NCBI GenBank assembly: GCA_963402885.1
Contig: OY727094.1
Span: 22,756,501 to 22,820,500 of the forward strand
Length of the DNA stretch: 64,000 nucleotides
Reading direction: 5' to 3'
Source of the DNA: Antedon bifida
Taxonomy: Eukaryota > Echinodermata > Crinoidea > Comatulida > Antedonidae
The position numbers were made by a program, and so were the translations under genes. The notes under the pieces were generated by a model. It made no database searches. It was not told the origin of the DNA and saw only the letters and a program-made list of their open reading frames with translations. Shown in pieces: positions 24,001 to 31,981 of this stretch (its first letter is position 1; the number at the start of each line of letters is the position of its first letter).

Positions 24001-25739
24001 TGTTATAGAAACTTCAATTAGCTAAATACAATTAAAAACCTATTCCCTACAATTTGTGACGTTTTGTAAAAATAATGCATATACATATATTACTTTAAAA
24101 ACATTAAACCAGGTCATTCTTCATCTTAAATGTACGAAAAAAGTTATCTCAATAGGAACATATGGTATTTATTTTAAAATTAAATGTAGTTTATAAATCT
24201 AAAAAAACGTAGGGAATGGGATTCATCAATTGTTGCAAATAAATATAACACCACACCACCCACTTATTATCATTATGTTTAAACAATCTTAAAGATGTAT
24301 TGTCCCTTGAAACACAAAAAAAATGAAGGTCTAAATATTATAAATTTAAATTGGCCATATCAAAGTAAATATTAAAGTTATTCACTTTAAGTCGAAAATT
24401 CAAGCCAAAAGCAACAAGTTTACGTAATTAACAGGTAAATTAGTTTGATTAAATTTCGTCTGGAAAATCGTCGCGAGCGAAAGTAAACAAAGATTTCAAA
24501 CCATGAGTATGCATTATGCATATGCTAATTACGATTGTTTACAACTCGTCACGGTTGAGAAGGTATTTTCACACAGATCGTGAGGAAGTTTTATGATTAT
24601 GCATACAGAGTAGCCAAACAAGCGCGTTTTATTATGGGATATGTTTTGATCGAAAACTTTGACTGGAAGTCAAAGTTATTTTTTTAACAAAAAAACGTCT
24701 GTATTTTAGTTAAATGATTTTTTTTTCGACAAATTTTTGGTGATAGTTAATAACTATTATGATACTTCAAAATGACCCACCTTTTTTCGAAATGTGTTAT
24801 TTTTTTGGAATTAGTCAAAGGGACAATACATCTTTAACATTTATTATTTATAAATAAAACAATACATTTTTTTTTGTAATTTTGGCCGCCTCTTCCTAGA
24901 CTTAGCCGCTAGCAGGACAATGAGACGATCGGATATATTATTACGGTTGTTAGACGATCGGGCCCAGAAAATGTGGTCCCGATTGTCTTCAGCGTTGGGC
25001 CAGATTGTCTCATGAGTTCGCCTACTATGGATATAAGAATAATAAAAAGGTGGGTGATTTACCCACAAAAGAGTTCATTAAGAAATTTAACCAGATGTTA
25101 ATTACAAACGAAATTACCATTATGTAAGAAAGATCGACACAGACATTTTTTTATGTGCTTTTTATTTTACTGCAATGATAATGACAAAGAACCTAGGCCT
25201 AATCAAAAATATAAATTCAAACTGTTTTGGTAGGTGTTAGCGCTTTGATATTTAGTCCGTAACACGCTACATTTTATTGTAAGAGAAATCCTCAGATTGT
25301 GTCACGGTCAACAAACGTGGTGGAGAACAACAGGCCCATGAAGGTTTCTCGTCTCATCTCTTACCACCACATAAAGATTATCTGACCATTGACGTTTCAT
25401 TATTTATATATAATATTAGGCCTAGTATTTAATCTAGTAGGCCTATTTGAAACTATGCAGGAAATTGCCATAACAAATTCCAAAAGTTGGTTTTATTGTA
25501 ACCAAAATAAAACGTGAACCGATTTGAGGCCGATCGTCTTGTTTGTTGGGCCCGATCGTCTTACAACCTTGTTGGGCCCGATCGTCTGTTCCCCATTAGG
25601 CCTCTAGACTAGAGCCCTCCCTAGAGTTGGGCCTAAACTTACATACAGGCCTAACTCACTTTACCTGATTTTCTTTGACAACCTCACTCAGACAAGGATA
25701 CCGTTCACTGAGCCATCTATAAAACTTAGGAACACCCAT
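1..25739 (-). CDS. XRN1: XRN1, cytoplasmic 5'-3' exoribonuclease (17 coding exons visible, 3' part off the left edge)
   Basis: XRN1 degrades decapped 5'-monophosphate mRNA processively in the cytoplasm. Coding exons, in order of translation: 25665-25739, 22633-22764, 22365-22465, 21873-22080, 21409-21519, 20009-20182, 13187-13349, 10509-10576, 7335-7451, 3790-3898, 3293-3404, 2651-2740, 1919-2075, 1475-1594, 1021-1187, 90-216 and 1-22 (partial). All introns are GT-AG and codon phases agree at every join, giving one 2053-nt frame (about 684 residues). Family motifs include [15 protein letters not shown] at the N-terminus, [23 protein letters not shown] and GNDFIPHLP. By my count the catalytic acidic residues fall at D35, D86, E176, E178, D206, D208 and D291, the positions expected for XRN1. 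The length and the conserved 'YYPHHYAP' and '[11 protein letters not shown]' blocks separate it from nuclear XRN2. The C-terminal half of the protein is outside the window. Some introns are very large (6.7 kb after exon 6) and packed with repeats. Confidence 0.97.
1919..2740 (-). CDS. XRN1: XRN1 exons 12 and 13 (conserved domain 2)
   Basis: Exon 12 (2651-2740) reads [18 protein letters not shown]. Exon 13 (1919-2075) continues [16 protein letters not shown] and ends near LLPECFQ. The split tryptophan codon (TG|G) confirms the join. This is the second conserved region of XRN1, which braces the active site. The intron between them holds a 124-bp hairpin (2136-2259). Confidence 0.94.
2136..2259. 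repeat. Near-perfect 124-bp hairpin in an XRN1 intron
   Basis: An inverted repeat with arms of about 58 bases and a loop of roughly 6 bases. The left arm begins ATTGGAAGTCAATCTTTCAA and the right arm ends with its reverse complement. One short internal mismatch (CTCAC against TGTGA) breaks the pairing. It sits about 60 bases upstream (in the gene's direction) of the exon 13 acceptor. Confidence 0.85.
3962..5110. repeat. GGTTATCC-type repeat, copy A
   Basis: About 1.15 kb, beginning AACTAGATTTGAACTCGTCA followed by GGTTATCCGC, and ending in a stretch resembling 'GGGAAAGAAAGAAGAATAA'. It contains GCGCGCGTAACTT-like blocks and two TGACGTCA palindromes (4207-4214, 4385-4392). Copy B starts directly after it with the same opening. 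I see no protein-coding capacity. It lies in the XRN1 intron 3899-7334. Confidence 0.75.
5114..6732. repeat. GGTTATCC-type repeat, copy B with two terminal hairpins
   Basis: Starts like copy A and repeats its internal blocks, one of them twice (around 5340-5600 and 5700-5960). It ends with two hairpins whose stems are GGTTATCCGC and its complement: 6651-6679 (13-bp stem, 3-base loop) and 6708-6732 (10-bp stem, 5-base loop). It holds five TGACGTCA sites. Class unknown; it looks like a non-autonomous element. Confidence 0.75.
6963..7002. repeat. Short perfect hairpin
   Basis: Eighteen-base arms (CCATGGACCTATAAATTA and its complement) separated by AATC. No flanking gene signal was seen. Confidence 0.8.
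7725..7798 (+). repeat. Fragment of a palindromic element with a hammerhead-like motif
   Basis: Carries GCACTGATGAAGG, then CCCGAAAGCTC, then the terminal sequence TTACTGAAAA-type (here in the complementary sense, CAGTAATTTGCCTTTGGATT) running into a TA microsatellite. It matches the right end of the element at 8585-8886 but lacks most of the arm. Confidence 0.7.
7799..8289. repeat. Dispersed repeat, copy 1, ending in a foldback
   Basis: The segment starts with the palindrome TACATAGCCTATGTA and is repeated at 34055-34810 in the same orientation. Its last part (8129-8289) is a foldback: ACAGATATCGCC pairs with GGCAATATCTGT, and AAATATAAGATTTAACATCCC (21 bases, here split as AAATATAAGATTT and AACATCCC) pairs with the facing arm. 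No coding capacity was recognised. Confidence 0.75.
8302..8475. repeat. Palindromic element, left-arm copy
   Basis: Begins TATATAAATCCAAAGGCAAA like the element at 8585-8886 and continues through most of the arm. It then holds the hammerhead-like loop on the opposite strand (minus, 8434-8470). The right arm is missing. Confidence 0.75.
8585..8886. mobile_element. Full palindromic (foldback) element with hammerhead-like loop
   Basis: Arms 8585-8710 and 8758-8886 are near-perfect reverse complements; both outer ends are TATATAAATCCAAAGGCAAA. The loop (8711-8757) holds a hammerhead-ribozyme-like core. An apparent 122-residue reading frame across this element is only the translation of the palindrome. 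Partial copies flank it at 7725, 8302 and 10353. TA repeats adjoin every copy, which hides any target-site duplication. Confidence 0.85.
8714..8750 (+). ncRNA. Candidate dimer-type hammerhead ribozyme motif
   Basis: Seen in order: GCA (stem I), CTGATGA, GGGC with GCCC (stem II), GAAA, the self-complementary AGCT (stem III, two pairs), C, then TGC closing stem I. This is the order of a type I hammerhead with a minimal stem III, as described in Penelope-like elements, where two copies dimerise through the palindrome. One extra A lies between CTGATGA and stem II, which is not canonical, so activity is uncertain. Confidence 0.4.
9411..10222. repeat. Dispersed repeat, copy 1 (matches 29981-30675)
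   Basis: About 0.8 kb with long near-identical stretches to 29981-30675 in the same orientation, for example GACAGAAGACCGTAATTAAT and GAGAACAATGACCTACGATC-like segments. It is rich in TAGGCC motifs. I could not assign it to a class. Confidence 0.7.
10353..10430. repeat. Fragment of the palindromic element
   Basis: Left-arm fragment (TATATAAATCCAAAGGCAAA to GGAGATAC) followed by a TA microsatellite. It lies 79 bases from XRN1 exon 8. Confidence 0.75.
11319..12935. repeat. 49-bp minisatellite, 33 copies
   Basis: Unit of exactly 49 bases starting CTATATCCTTGCATGCAGCA and ending TAGTTTAGTTGT. 33 x 49 = 1617 bases fills the interval exactly. Variants are few: CATGTAG in two units, GCGTGCAG in two, TATACCC in one, and TATTCTT in the first unit. 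This homogeneity implies recent expansion or ongoing homogenisation. It lies inside the XRN1 intron between exons 7 and 8. There are no spacers, so it is not a CRISPR array. Confidence 0.98.
13187..13349 (-). CDS. XRN1: XRN1 exon 7 (last catalytic aspartate)
   Basis: Contains [20 protein letters not shown]. The aspartate of GNDF is the final metal ligand (about residue 291). The exon lies between a 6.7-kb intron and the intron that holds the 49-bp minisatellite. Its donor leaves phase 1. Confidence 0.95.
16438..16900. repeat. GGTTATCC-type repeat, diverged copy C
   Basis: Shares the order of blocks with copies A and B: 'TGAAATTGTTAAAAAAAGG', a GCGC-rich pair of tracts, 'AATTTTGAAAATTTTAAGCGC', and a closing ATTATGATAC-like segment. 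Terminal hairpins are not seen here. Confidence 0.55.
17200..18108. mobile_element. 909-bp TA-flanked MITE
   Basis: Terminal inverted repeats CTGTAAAGCCCAAAA (left) and TTTTGGGCTTTACAG (right), flanked by TA at 17198-17199 and 18109-18110. The subterminal sequences are also inverted: both ends contain TTCGCGA-type motifs. There is no transposase. The TA duplication suits a Tc1/mariner-superfamily helper; that assignment is inference. Confidence 0.8.
19141..19878. mobile_element. Pogo/Tigger-like MITE (738 bp)
   Basis: Perfect terminal inverted repeats CAGTCGACTCCGCCTAAGTC and their complement, with TA on both sides (19139-19140, 19879-19880). Subterminal AAGTCGAA motifs recur many times at both ends, as in Tigger/pogo-type elements. 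No transposase is encoded. Confidence 0.85.
20009..20182 (-). CDS. XRN1: XRN1 exon 6
   Basis: Fifty-eight residues beginning [19 protein letters not shown] and ending [14 protein letters not shown], a conserved helical part of the first XRN nuclease domain. Both junctions are phase 0 and the donor is GTATTT. It is followed downstream on the minus strand by the largest intron of the visible gene (13350-20008). Confidence 0.94.
20588..21131. mobile_element. 544-bp MITE with TACCCCTTTCACACCA ends
   Basis: Left end TACCCCTTTCACACCAAAAC and right end its near complement (TTTGGTGTGAAAGGGGTA). The internal motif TTTCACACCAAA recurs four more times alternating with CTCCGGAG, so the element is built of nested inverted repeats. 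It lies in the XRN1 intron between exons 5 and 6. Superfamily not determined; no clear target duplication. Confidence 0.8.
21283..21304. repeat. GGT trinucleotide repeat
   Basis: A short (GGT)n tract about 105 bases beyond exon 5 in the gene's direction. On the minus strand it reads as a polyhistidine run, a false coding signal. Confidence 0.8.
21409..21519 (-). CDS. XRN1: XRN1 exon 5 (PGEGEHK and LDADL catalytic motifs)
   Basis: Thirty-seven residues containing [13 protein letters not shown] and [10 protein letters not shown]. These supply E176, E178, D206 and D208 by my count, the central two-metal catalytic cluster. Both splice junctions are phase 0 and the donor is GTGAGT. Confidence 0.96.
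21873..22465 (-). CDS. XRN1: XRN1 exons 3 and 4
   Basis: Exon 3 (22365-22465) carries [19 protein letters not shown], with D86 and the basic PRAKMNQQR loop that contacts the RNA 5' phosphate in XRN1 structures. Exon 4 (21873-22080) continues with the RTAKAAEE helix and the CITPGTPFM block. The join is phase 2 (AG|A = Arg). Confidence 0.95.
22633..22764 (-). CDS. XRN1: XRN1 exon 2 (first catalytic aspartate)
   Basis: Forty-four residues starting [16 protein letters not shown]. The aspartate in YFDMNG is residue 35, the first metal-binding acid of the XRN nuclease fold. The following C-S-H-P segment is also conserved. The acceptor is TTTTAG and the donor GTACAC; both junctions are phase 0. Confidence 0.95.
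24032..24226 (-). mobile_element. Short deletion copy of the TTAA MITE family (see 29132)
   Basis: Reading the minus strand, CATTCCCTACGTTTTTTTAG through to GTAGGGAATAGG matches both ends of the 634-bp element at 29132-29765, with most of the middle missing. Confidence 0.65.
24293..24833. mobile_element. 541-bp TTAA-flanked MITE
   Basis: TTAA duplications at 24289-24292 and 24834-24837 bracket inverted ends AGATGTATTGTCCCTT and AAGGGACAATACATCT. TTAA targets are typical of piggyBac and Kolobok transposases; the AG-starting ends lean to a Kolobok-type helper, which is inference. No coding capacity. Confidence 0.85.
25665..25739 (-). CDS. XRN1: XRN1 exon 1, start codon
   Basis: This exon encodes 25 residues beginning [15 protein letters not shown], the N-terminus shared by XRN1 orthologues. 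The ATG lies in the context AAACCATGG, a near-ideal Kozak sequence, which fixes the start. The donor is GTAAAG, phase 0. The exon carries the N-terminal segment that borders the 5'-monophosphate pocket in the family. Confidence 0.95.
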
Positions 25740-27009
25740 GGTTTAGTAGAGAGTTTTCAATGATAAGAGGGACAGTCGATCACCTATGTCCTGGCTTGGA
25801 CCGGGAAGGCAGGGGTCGGGGGGAGAGAGAGAGAGAGACCACAATTCCGGTTCGTACCAAAAAGATCCACATACACAACAAAAAAAGATAGAAATCAAAG
25901 CATGATGAAATGTGATGCAAAGCGATAAATTGTATAGCGCCACCACCGCCGCCGCTAAGAACGTTTTTTAGAGATAGGCGGCGTGCACACACACGACGAT
26001 CGAGATCATCAGAGAGGGGGGAGAGAGCAGCAGGGCGCAGCAGCAGGCTGCTGAGCAGCAAACTTACAGGCACCAGAATCAATTCAAAGTTTGCCAAAAG
26101 TCCAAAATGATAAATGTGGCAATCTAAACTTTTTAATATTGTATTAGGAAGAAGACATCTTAAATTATATAAATCCACTAATATTTTTATATTTGACTGT
26201 TATTTTTTCTAGAAAAAAAGGCAACGGTTTTGATTTTGCATGACATTTTTATTTTTTATTTATTAACCATATTATATTAGGCAGTACAAATAAAATTTCA
26301 ATTATTGCTTTATTTTGGGGTTTAAGGTCACCAAATACAGGCCAAAATACCAAAAAATCGTATTTTAAAAATAAAACCACTAAAATAGTATTTCACGGCG
26401 ATTCACACGCTAAGTTTGACATTAATTTCGAGCAAAACTTGAGCTTTTTAAAACCACTGGCTCCGACAATCCACGACATTTCATCAAGTGATTCAAATGT
26501 TCCTATGCGCGCCGTTTTAATAAATTTAGAATACATATTATAGACGAGGTTACGTTTGGTTGCGCACATATTTATGTACCGCAAACGCACGAACCTGACG
26601 ACGAAAGAAGGACTTTCCAACGCACCTGTATTGGAAAACTGGATGCTACAACCACATAAGAGTAATTTTTCATTCACTAAGCTCCATATATGAAATATAC
26701 AACTTTGTATTGTATTGTTTAATATTTTAAAGAGAAGTGGGCACTGTCATCCAACTTCTTAACGCATGGTAGGCCTATCTGTTCGCCTCCGCTTTGGCTG
26801 ATACTTATTTAGGAATATTTGCAATGAGACTTCATCGACTGATGATATTTAAATGCATCTGACACACAAACGTGTCTACTTTTATGCAATATTGCTTTGA
26901 CTGACTTGCATAGCTTTATTAGAAAAGTACACAATAATACTACTAAATTAAATTATTAAAAAAAAAAATTGTATCAAAAATAAAATTCGGAACTATGTAG
27001 TGTACGGCT

Positions 27010-27460
27010 ATTGATTTTGTTATACGAAGTATTCCTTCACTTCAAAATATCTGTAAGCTCAAAATGAAATCAATACTGGATATGGAACTTTGTTTTAAGA
27101 CTTTACGAAAATAAAAGACGCTAAAGACAATTACGCTATGTGAATATTAAGGTAGGGTCGTATCAGAAAGTGACAACGTGCATGTACATGTCGAATAATG
27201 AGAGACATGCACGTTGAATTCTGTTAATCAGTCGAAAGTTTAAACATCAATGATACTATGAGTTGGTAATTTATACAGTAACCCGCCCGTGGCCGTAAAA
27301 CTACTGTTTTACGACTATTTATGTTGTTATACATCCCTTCACTTTGAAATATACCATTATGTAAGCTAAAAAAATGAAAGCAATTCTGGATTTGGAACTT
27401 TAGACTTTAATTTTGACTGACTTTACGAAAATAAAAGACGCTAAAGAAAGATGTTGCTTT
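27010..27460 (+). repeat. Diverged direct duplication upstream of eIF4G
   Basis: Two segments about 310 bases apart share, in order, 'TTGTTATAC', 'CCTTCACTT', 'TGTAAGCT', 'GGAACTTT' and ACTTTACGAAAATAAAAGAC followed by GCTAAAGA. They lie in the intergenic region. Confidence 0.7.
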
Positions 27461-28229
27461 GTGAATTAGATGATGCGCTCAACCACTAACGAAAGTATAA
27501 AATGCCAAACTAAATTATTTTGGGTGTTTTTCGTGGTGTATTAATTATTTGAGCTAATTAAAGCTGCTTACGGACTTTGAAATCAACACAAATAGTGCAC
27601 ATGGTGGTAGTTGAAATGATGCGCTCGATCGACTTTTACATTGTGGGTGTGTATACGTATTTTTCGTTGATATTTGATATTTTGTGGAAACACAACACCC
27701 ATTTGGATTCGTTTTATTTATGTGTGTGTGTGATATTATTAAATATATATTATATAATATTATTATAGGTAATTTTATTTTCTCTTTCATTTTCCTCTTC
27801 TCTTGATGGTATTTTTGTATGTTTATATTCCATTAATATAATGTGCTCCATTAGTACCATTCTGTTCTGATGATATGAACATGAAGGTCTATTTTTATAC
27901 CTCCATGATATGAACATACAGTGATATTATGATTAATGTCATTTTATATTTGTTTCCCTCTTCGGGGAATGTGTTATATTAGACTGTATGATCCAGCTAA
28001 AAATAAAAGTGAAGTTGCTGTACAATACCCCGTCACTTGATAAATTAGTTTTTTGTTTTGAATTTTATTAACTGAATAATAAAAGAAAGTACAATGTTTT
28101 ATTTTACTCCGCACTCCCGTCAAGCATTGGCAATATTAATACTTTACCAACAAATAAAAGACATTGCGTATGGGGTAACTGATTCTATAACGGCTGGATA
28201 AACTCTAGCAATTATCGGAAACGTTTTCG

Positions 28230-28511
28230 GAGACCTTCGTCAATTTCCGCTCGATTGATTCCTGGCTATCTCCTCTAGCGGCCATCGCATAAAGGTAATG
28301 TGGGAAATACTACGAAATATACGTTTTAAATCTATTGTAATCATTGTCTTATTGTTGACATTTATCACACCAAAAGGAATAATATAAGTTAAGTACAGTA
28401 TGTTCATTGAGTACATATGTTTATTTCTTTATTTATAGGAGAAAAACCTAAACAAGTAGCCATCCAAACGGCTAGTCCTACAAAGGGACTACCGTTGTTT
28501 TTCACGTTGCA
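28230..28511 (+). promoter_or_regulatory. Probable eIF4G 5' UTR: untranslated exon plus leader
   Basis: An untranslated exon appears to end at 28294 with donor AAAG|GTAATG. An intron ends in TTTATTTATAG at 28438, and the leader 28439-28511 runs into the ATG. The exon start is not visible. The call rests on the good donor and acceptor and on the position directly before the first coding exon. Confidence 0.5.
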
Positions 28512-31500
28512 ATGAGCTATAACATTTCGCATCAAGGAAAGCCACCCCAACCACAAAGCCAGCATCCGGCACATTCTCGGGGACAACAGCAATCTTCGTA
28601 TCCTTTACTTATTATACAATATACACATTTTAAAACACAAATAAGCCAATTTCAATCTTCAAATGACTGGTAGTAAATACTAATACTAAATAGACATGAA
28701 TCGTCTTCCTGCTGAGACTTTACCATCCATCTCGGAGCCGGCGAAACGTGTTACACAAGGGCGGTGTAGTGTGGCTTCTGCGCATGGCAGAATTAAATTC
28801 ATATATAACATACGTTCTATTTGTGTTAGTTTATATTTTTAATGTATTCAATGGAAAATATTTCTAGCCCTATTACATTATTAAAAATGGCCCTAGGCCT
28901 ATTAATTATTCTTTGTAGGCCTAGTAAGTAGAAACATGTATTTGATCCTTGTGTATAATCTGTCTGTAGCCAGACCAGAGTCTAGTTAGCACACAGTACA
29001 GAAAGAAAATACTTTTCCTACGAAGTAGCTTCGTAGATAGAACATAGGCTACATTGTGGTTACATTGTTTGTCTTCGTAACCTCAATAAACAACCCTACG
29101 ATGTTCTTTGTGAAGTAACAAGGCGTGAAAATTAAAGCCCCCTTCCCTACGTTTTTTAGATCTAATTTAACATCACAAACTATATTTAATGTAAAAATAA
29201 TACTATATGGTCCTATTGCGATAATTTTTTTCGTCTTTAAACGGTTAAAAATGTGAAAAATAAGTCGATTCTAATAATTATAGCGGCCCGCTATAAATCC
29301 CAAAATGCATTGCGCGCGGATTGATATTTTTGTTTTTCACCTGTAATTCGCCCACTTTTCGATCGATCGTGAGGCAAAAACAAATGGAAGACTCCTAACT
29401 TTTCAGTGAAAATACCGGGTTTTCCCCAACTTGTATCAACGGAGTCTGGCAAAAATAGAAAGACAATTAATGCAGCAACTATACAACGTCAGGCTAGGTA
29501 TATAGCTAGCGTACGATGTTCGTACGTTACCGATGTTTACCAGCTAGGCCTACAAAACTAAGCCTAGCTAGGCTAGGCCTAAGACCGTCCACGAGAGGTC
29601 GATCGCCGCGAGCTACTTAGGTAGTGCATTGTTTCTCACTTTTTATCATAATTTACCATAAAACGTACATTTAAGACAAGGAATGACATGGTTTAATGTT
29701 TTTAAAGTGATATATATGTATTATTTTCCAAAAAACGTCCAAAATTGCAGGGAAGGGGTCTTTAATGTGCCAATTTTGACTTGCAGAGGACCAAGTTGTT
29801 ACTAAAAAATATATATTTTTTAATCGTTTATTTCGTGCATGTTTACCTACTCAACTGCAAATATAAATTTCCCACGATGTAAACGTAGAGACACGATCCA
29901 ACACAGGTGAACCTGAATGAACTAGGCCACTAATAAAAATAATATAGCGAACTTCTAGTCGATCCAGAAACGTTGCTGACAAAAAAGATTGTAACAAATT
30001 CATTCTAAATATAGAATAATATAGTATCAGAACGTTCAGTCGGCCGCTCAAAAAGAATTCCGACAGAAGACCGTAATTAATACAGACCTAGTTTTTTTGG
30101 TCACATGGCATGAAACATGATACTCTCTTACCGCAAGCTCTTGCATGTTTTTTAAAAAAAAACTTGGTATTAGAGGGTGGCTGCCATCTAGCGACGATAA
30201 AACACTTTATTAACTGGATTTTGTGTCACATGACATAAAACGTAATACTCTCTTAAACTGTTCCCAAGACTTGCATGTTTTTTCCCCTCCAAATTCTGGT
30301 CGGGCCTTTTTCTTTACATAATTTAAAATGATTAGAATATATTTATTTTGCATATATTTTTTTGGTGTCTTAGCCTAAGTTAGGATTAAATAATTTATAG
30401 TGTAGGCTGCCGAAACTAGGCTAGCCTCAACTCTCTCTGCGTGAGCTGAGGCTCACAAGCCCGATGTCGTCTTTAGGATAACCGATGCGTAGGGCGGCTA
30501 CAAAAATTGACGTCTTTTGTTTGCATTGTCCATGCTTCTAAAGGCAATGACAATGGTGTTTACTAACCCTACGAACCACCCTACAATCAACGCGTAAATA
30601 ATTATTATAACAATACATGTAGGCCACAAACAATACTTCGTAGGCTACATTAAGAGAACAATGACCTACGATCTACCTACGTGTAGGCTACGAAAGGTTA
30701 TGTGTAGAAACGAAGCAGTTGTTTTTGTACTGCAGTAGTGGCCTCTACAGCGTAACTTTAAAACTAGCCTACCATAGAGGCCTGTCTAAATGGATTCTTA
30801 ATAATATGCCCTGCCTACTTCACAAAAACCAGTTTGCAGTGAATTCGACAAAACAAAGGGTACAATTGATTCTAAACTTGTTCAATTGCATTTTGTTGGG
30901 CACTGACTTGCTGATGATATGCAGAGACATCTCATTACGCTATTAGTATATAGTTTACAAATTCAACCACTACACAAATACATATTTTATGGTTTTAATG
31001 ATAATTGAATTTAGGTGAGGAGACACAGTTAAAAACAAATTATCACTGATTTCCTTAATAATTATTCTAGTGGCCATTACACCCGTGAGGACTACCAACG
31101 TCGACAAGCTTATCAAGTAAGTCAATTGATAACTGCAGTTATCAACATTTAAAGTAACTTTGAAAATGGCACAGGAAAATGTCGTGGTCTGATGATCACC
31201 ATGTCATCTCTCTTCCATGAGCTAACCTCTAAACTTGTGTTACGACAAAATGTAAAAGTTTTTTATCCAATTTTTTTATTTGGTAGAGTCCATTAATTAT
31301 ATTGGTGTTCACTACCTATTTAACGCATGCTTCTGCCGCTGCATTGACAATCGCATATATCTGTAATCATGCGATTTATTTGGCAAAGAGGACCAACATT
31401 TTTTTCTACCAATTTTATTCCACAATCTAGTGTAAGCCTAGCTCCTACATTTGCCATGCCTTTTAATTTTTTAATGGTTTTTTAAATTGTGGATTTTAAA

Positions 31501-31981
31501 TTTTCCATGGCTTATTAAAGGTTTTGTGTTAGGGGTCAACGTTACTTCTCAATTGGCCATGACATTTTTCCCTGACAATACAAGCCAGCGCAAAATTAGA
31601 ACACAAGAGTACAGTAGTATTCTGTATTTGTTTGCAAAGGGTAGGTATGACAATGAAGCAGAATATCTGTTCACCTAATAACATTTATTGTATTGTGTGC
31701 AAAGGAGTTTCAGATCAATCTGATACTCTACTTACTCCTTAATATGCCCATTCAAAATATTTTATCTCTTGCAGGGAAGACAAGCACGTCCAGGTCAATC
31801 TCCATCCCCAGGTGCTCCTCCACCCACTCACCCCCATGATCTTAATAAAGCTAGTATGGCTGGTAGGCCTACAGTAACCCCACCACCATCCCAGTCAGGT
31901 TCAATGAGTAATCCTATACAACCAAATGCTGGACAAGTTGTTGGCCAACCTCAGATGCCATTAGTCTATAATCAAAGACCG
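28512..31981 (+). CDS. EIF4G: eIF4G exons 1-3 (N-terminal Gln/Pro-rich region)
   Basis: Exon 1 (28512-28597) encodes [20 protein letters not shown] and on; exon 2 (31071-31116) reads [15 protein letters not shown]; exon 3 (31775-31981) is Pro/Gln/Ser-rich. The Ser codon split TC|T joins exons 1 and 2. This low-complexity segment is poorly conserved, so the exact start is the least certain part of the model. Confidence 0.85.

Larger units (their letters stand above)
22765..25664. other. XRN1 intron 1: repeats
   Basis: A 2.9-kb first intron. It holds a deletion derivative of the TTAA-flanked 29132 family (about 24032-24226, opposite orientation), a 541-bp TTAA-flanked MITE (24293-24833) and several GACGATYSGGCCC-like motifs (23853-23890, 24951-25015, 25540-25590). 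No exon-like coding segment was found. Confidence 0.75.
25740..28511. promoter_or_regulatory. Head-to-head intergenic region between XRN1 and eIF4G
   Basis: 2.77 kb between two divergent start codons. The XRN1 side (25740-26060) is GA/CT- and CAG-rich and probably holds the XRN1 5' UTR and start site. The eIF4G side holds a probable untranslated exon ending at 28294. Between them are two diverged copies of a roughly 135-bp segment (27010-27145, 27325-27460) sharing ACTTTACGAAAATAAAAGAC. A 94-residue minus-strand frame at 26393-26677 matches nothing I recognise and is probably chance. Confidence 0.55.

Noticed and set aside
26393-26677. 94-residue minus-strand frame between XRN1 and eIF4G
   Set aside because: No recognisable domain and no splice partners; treated as chance.
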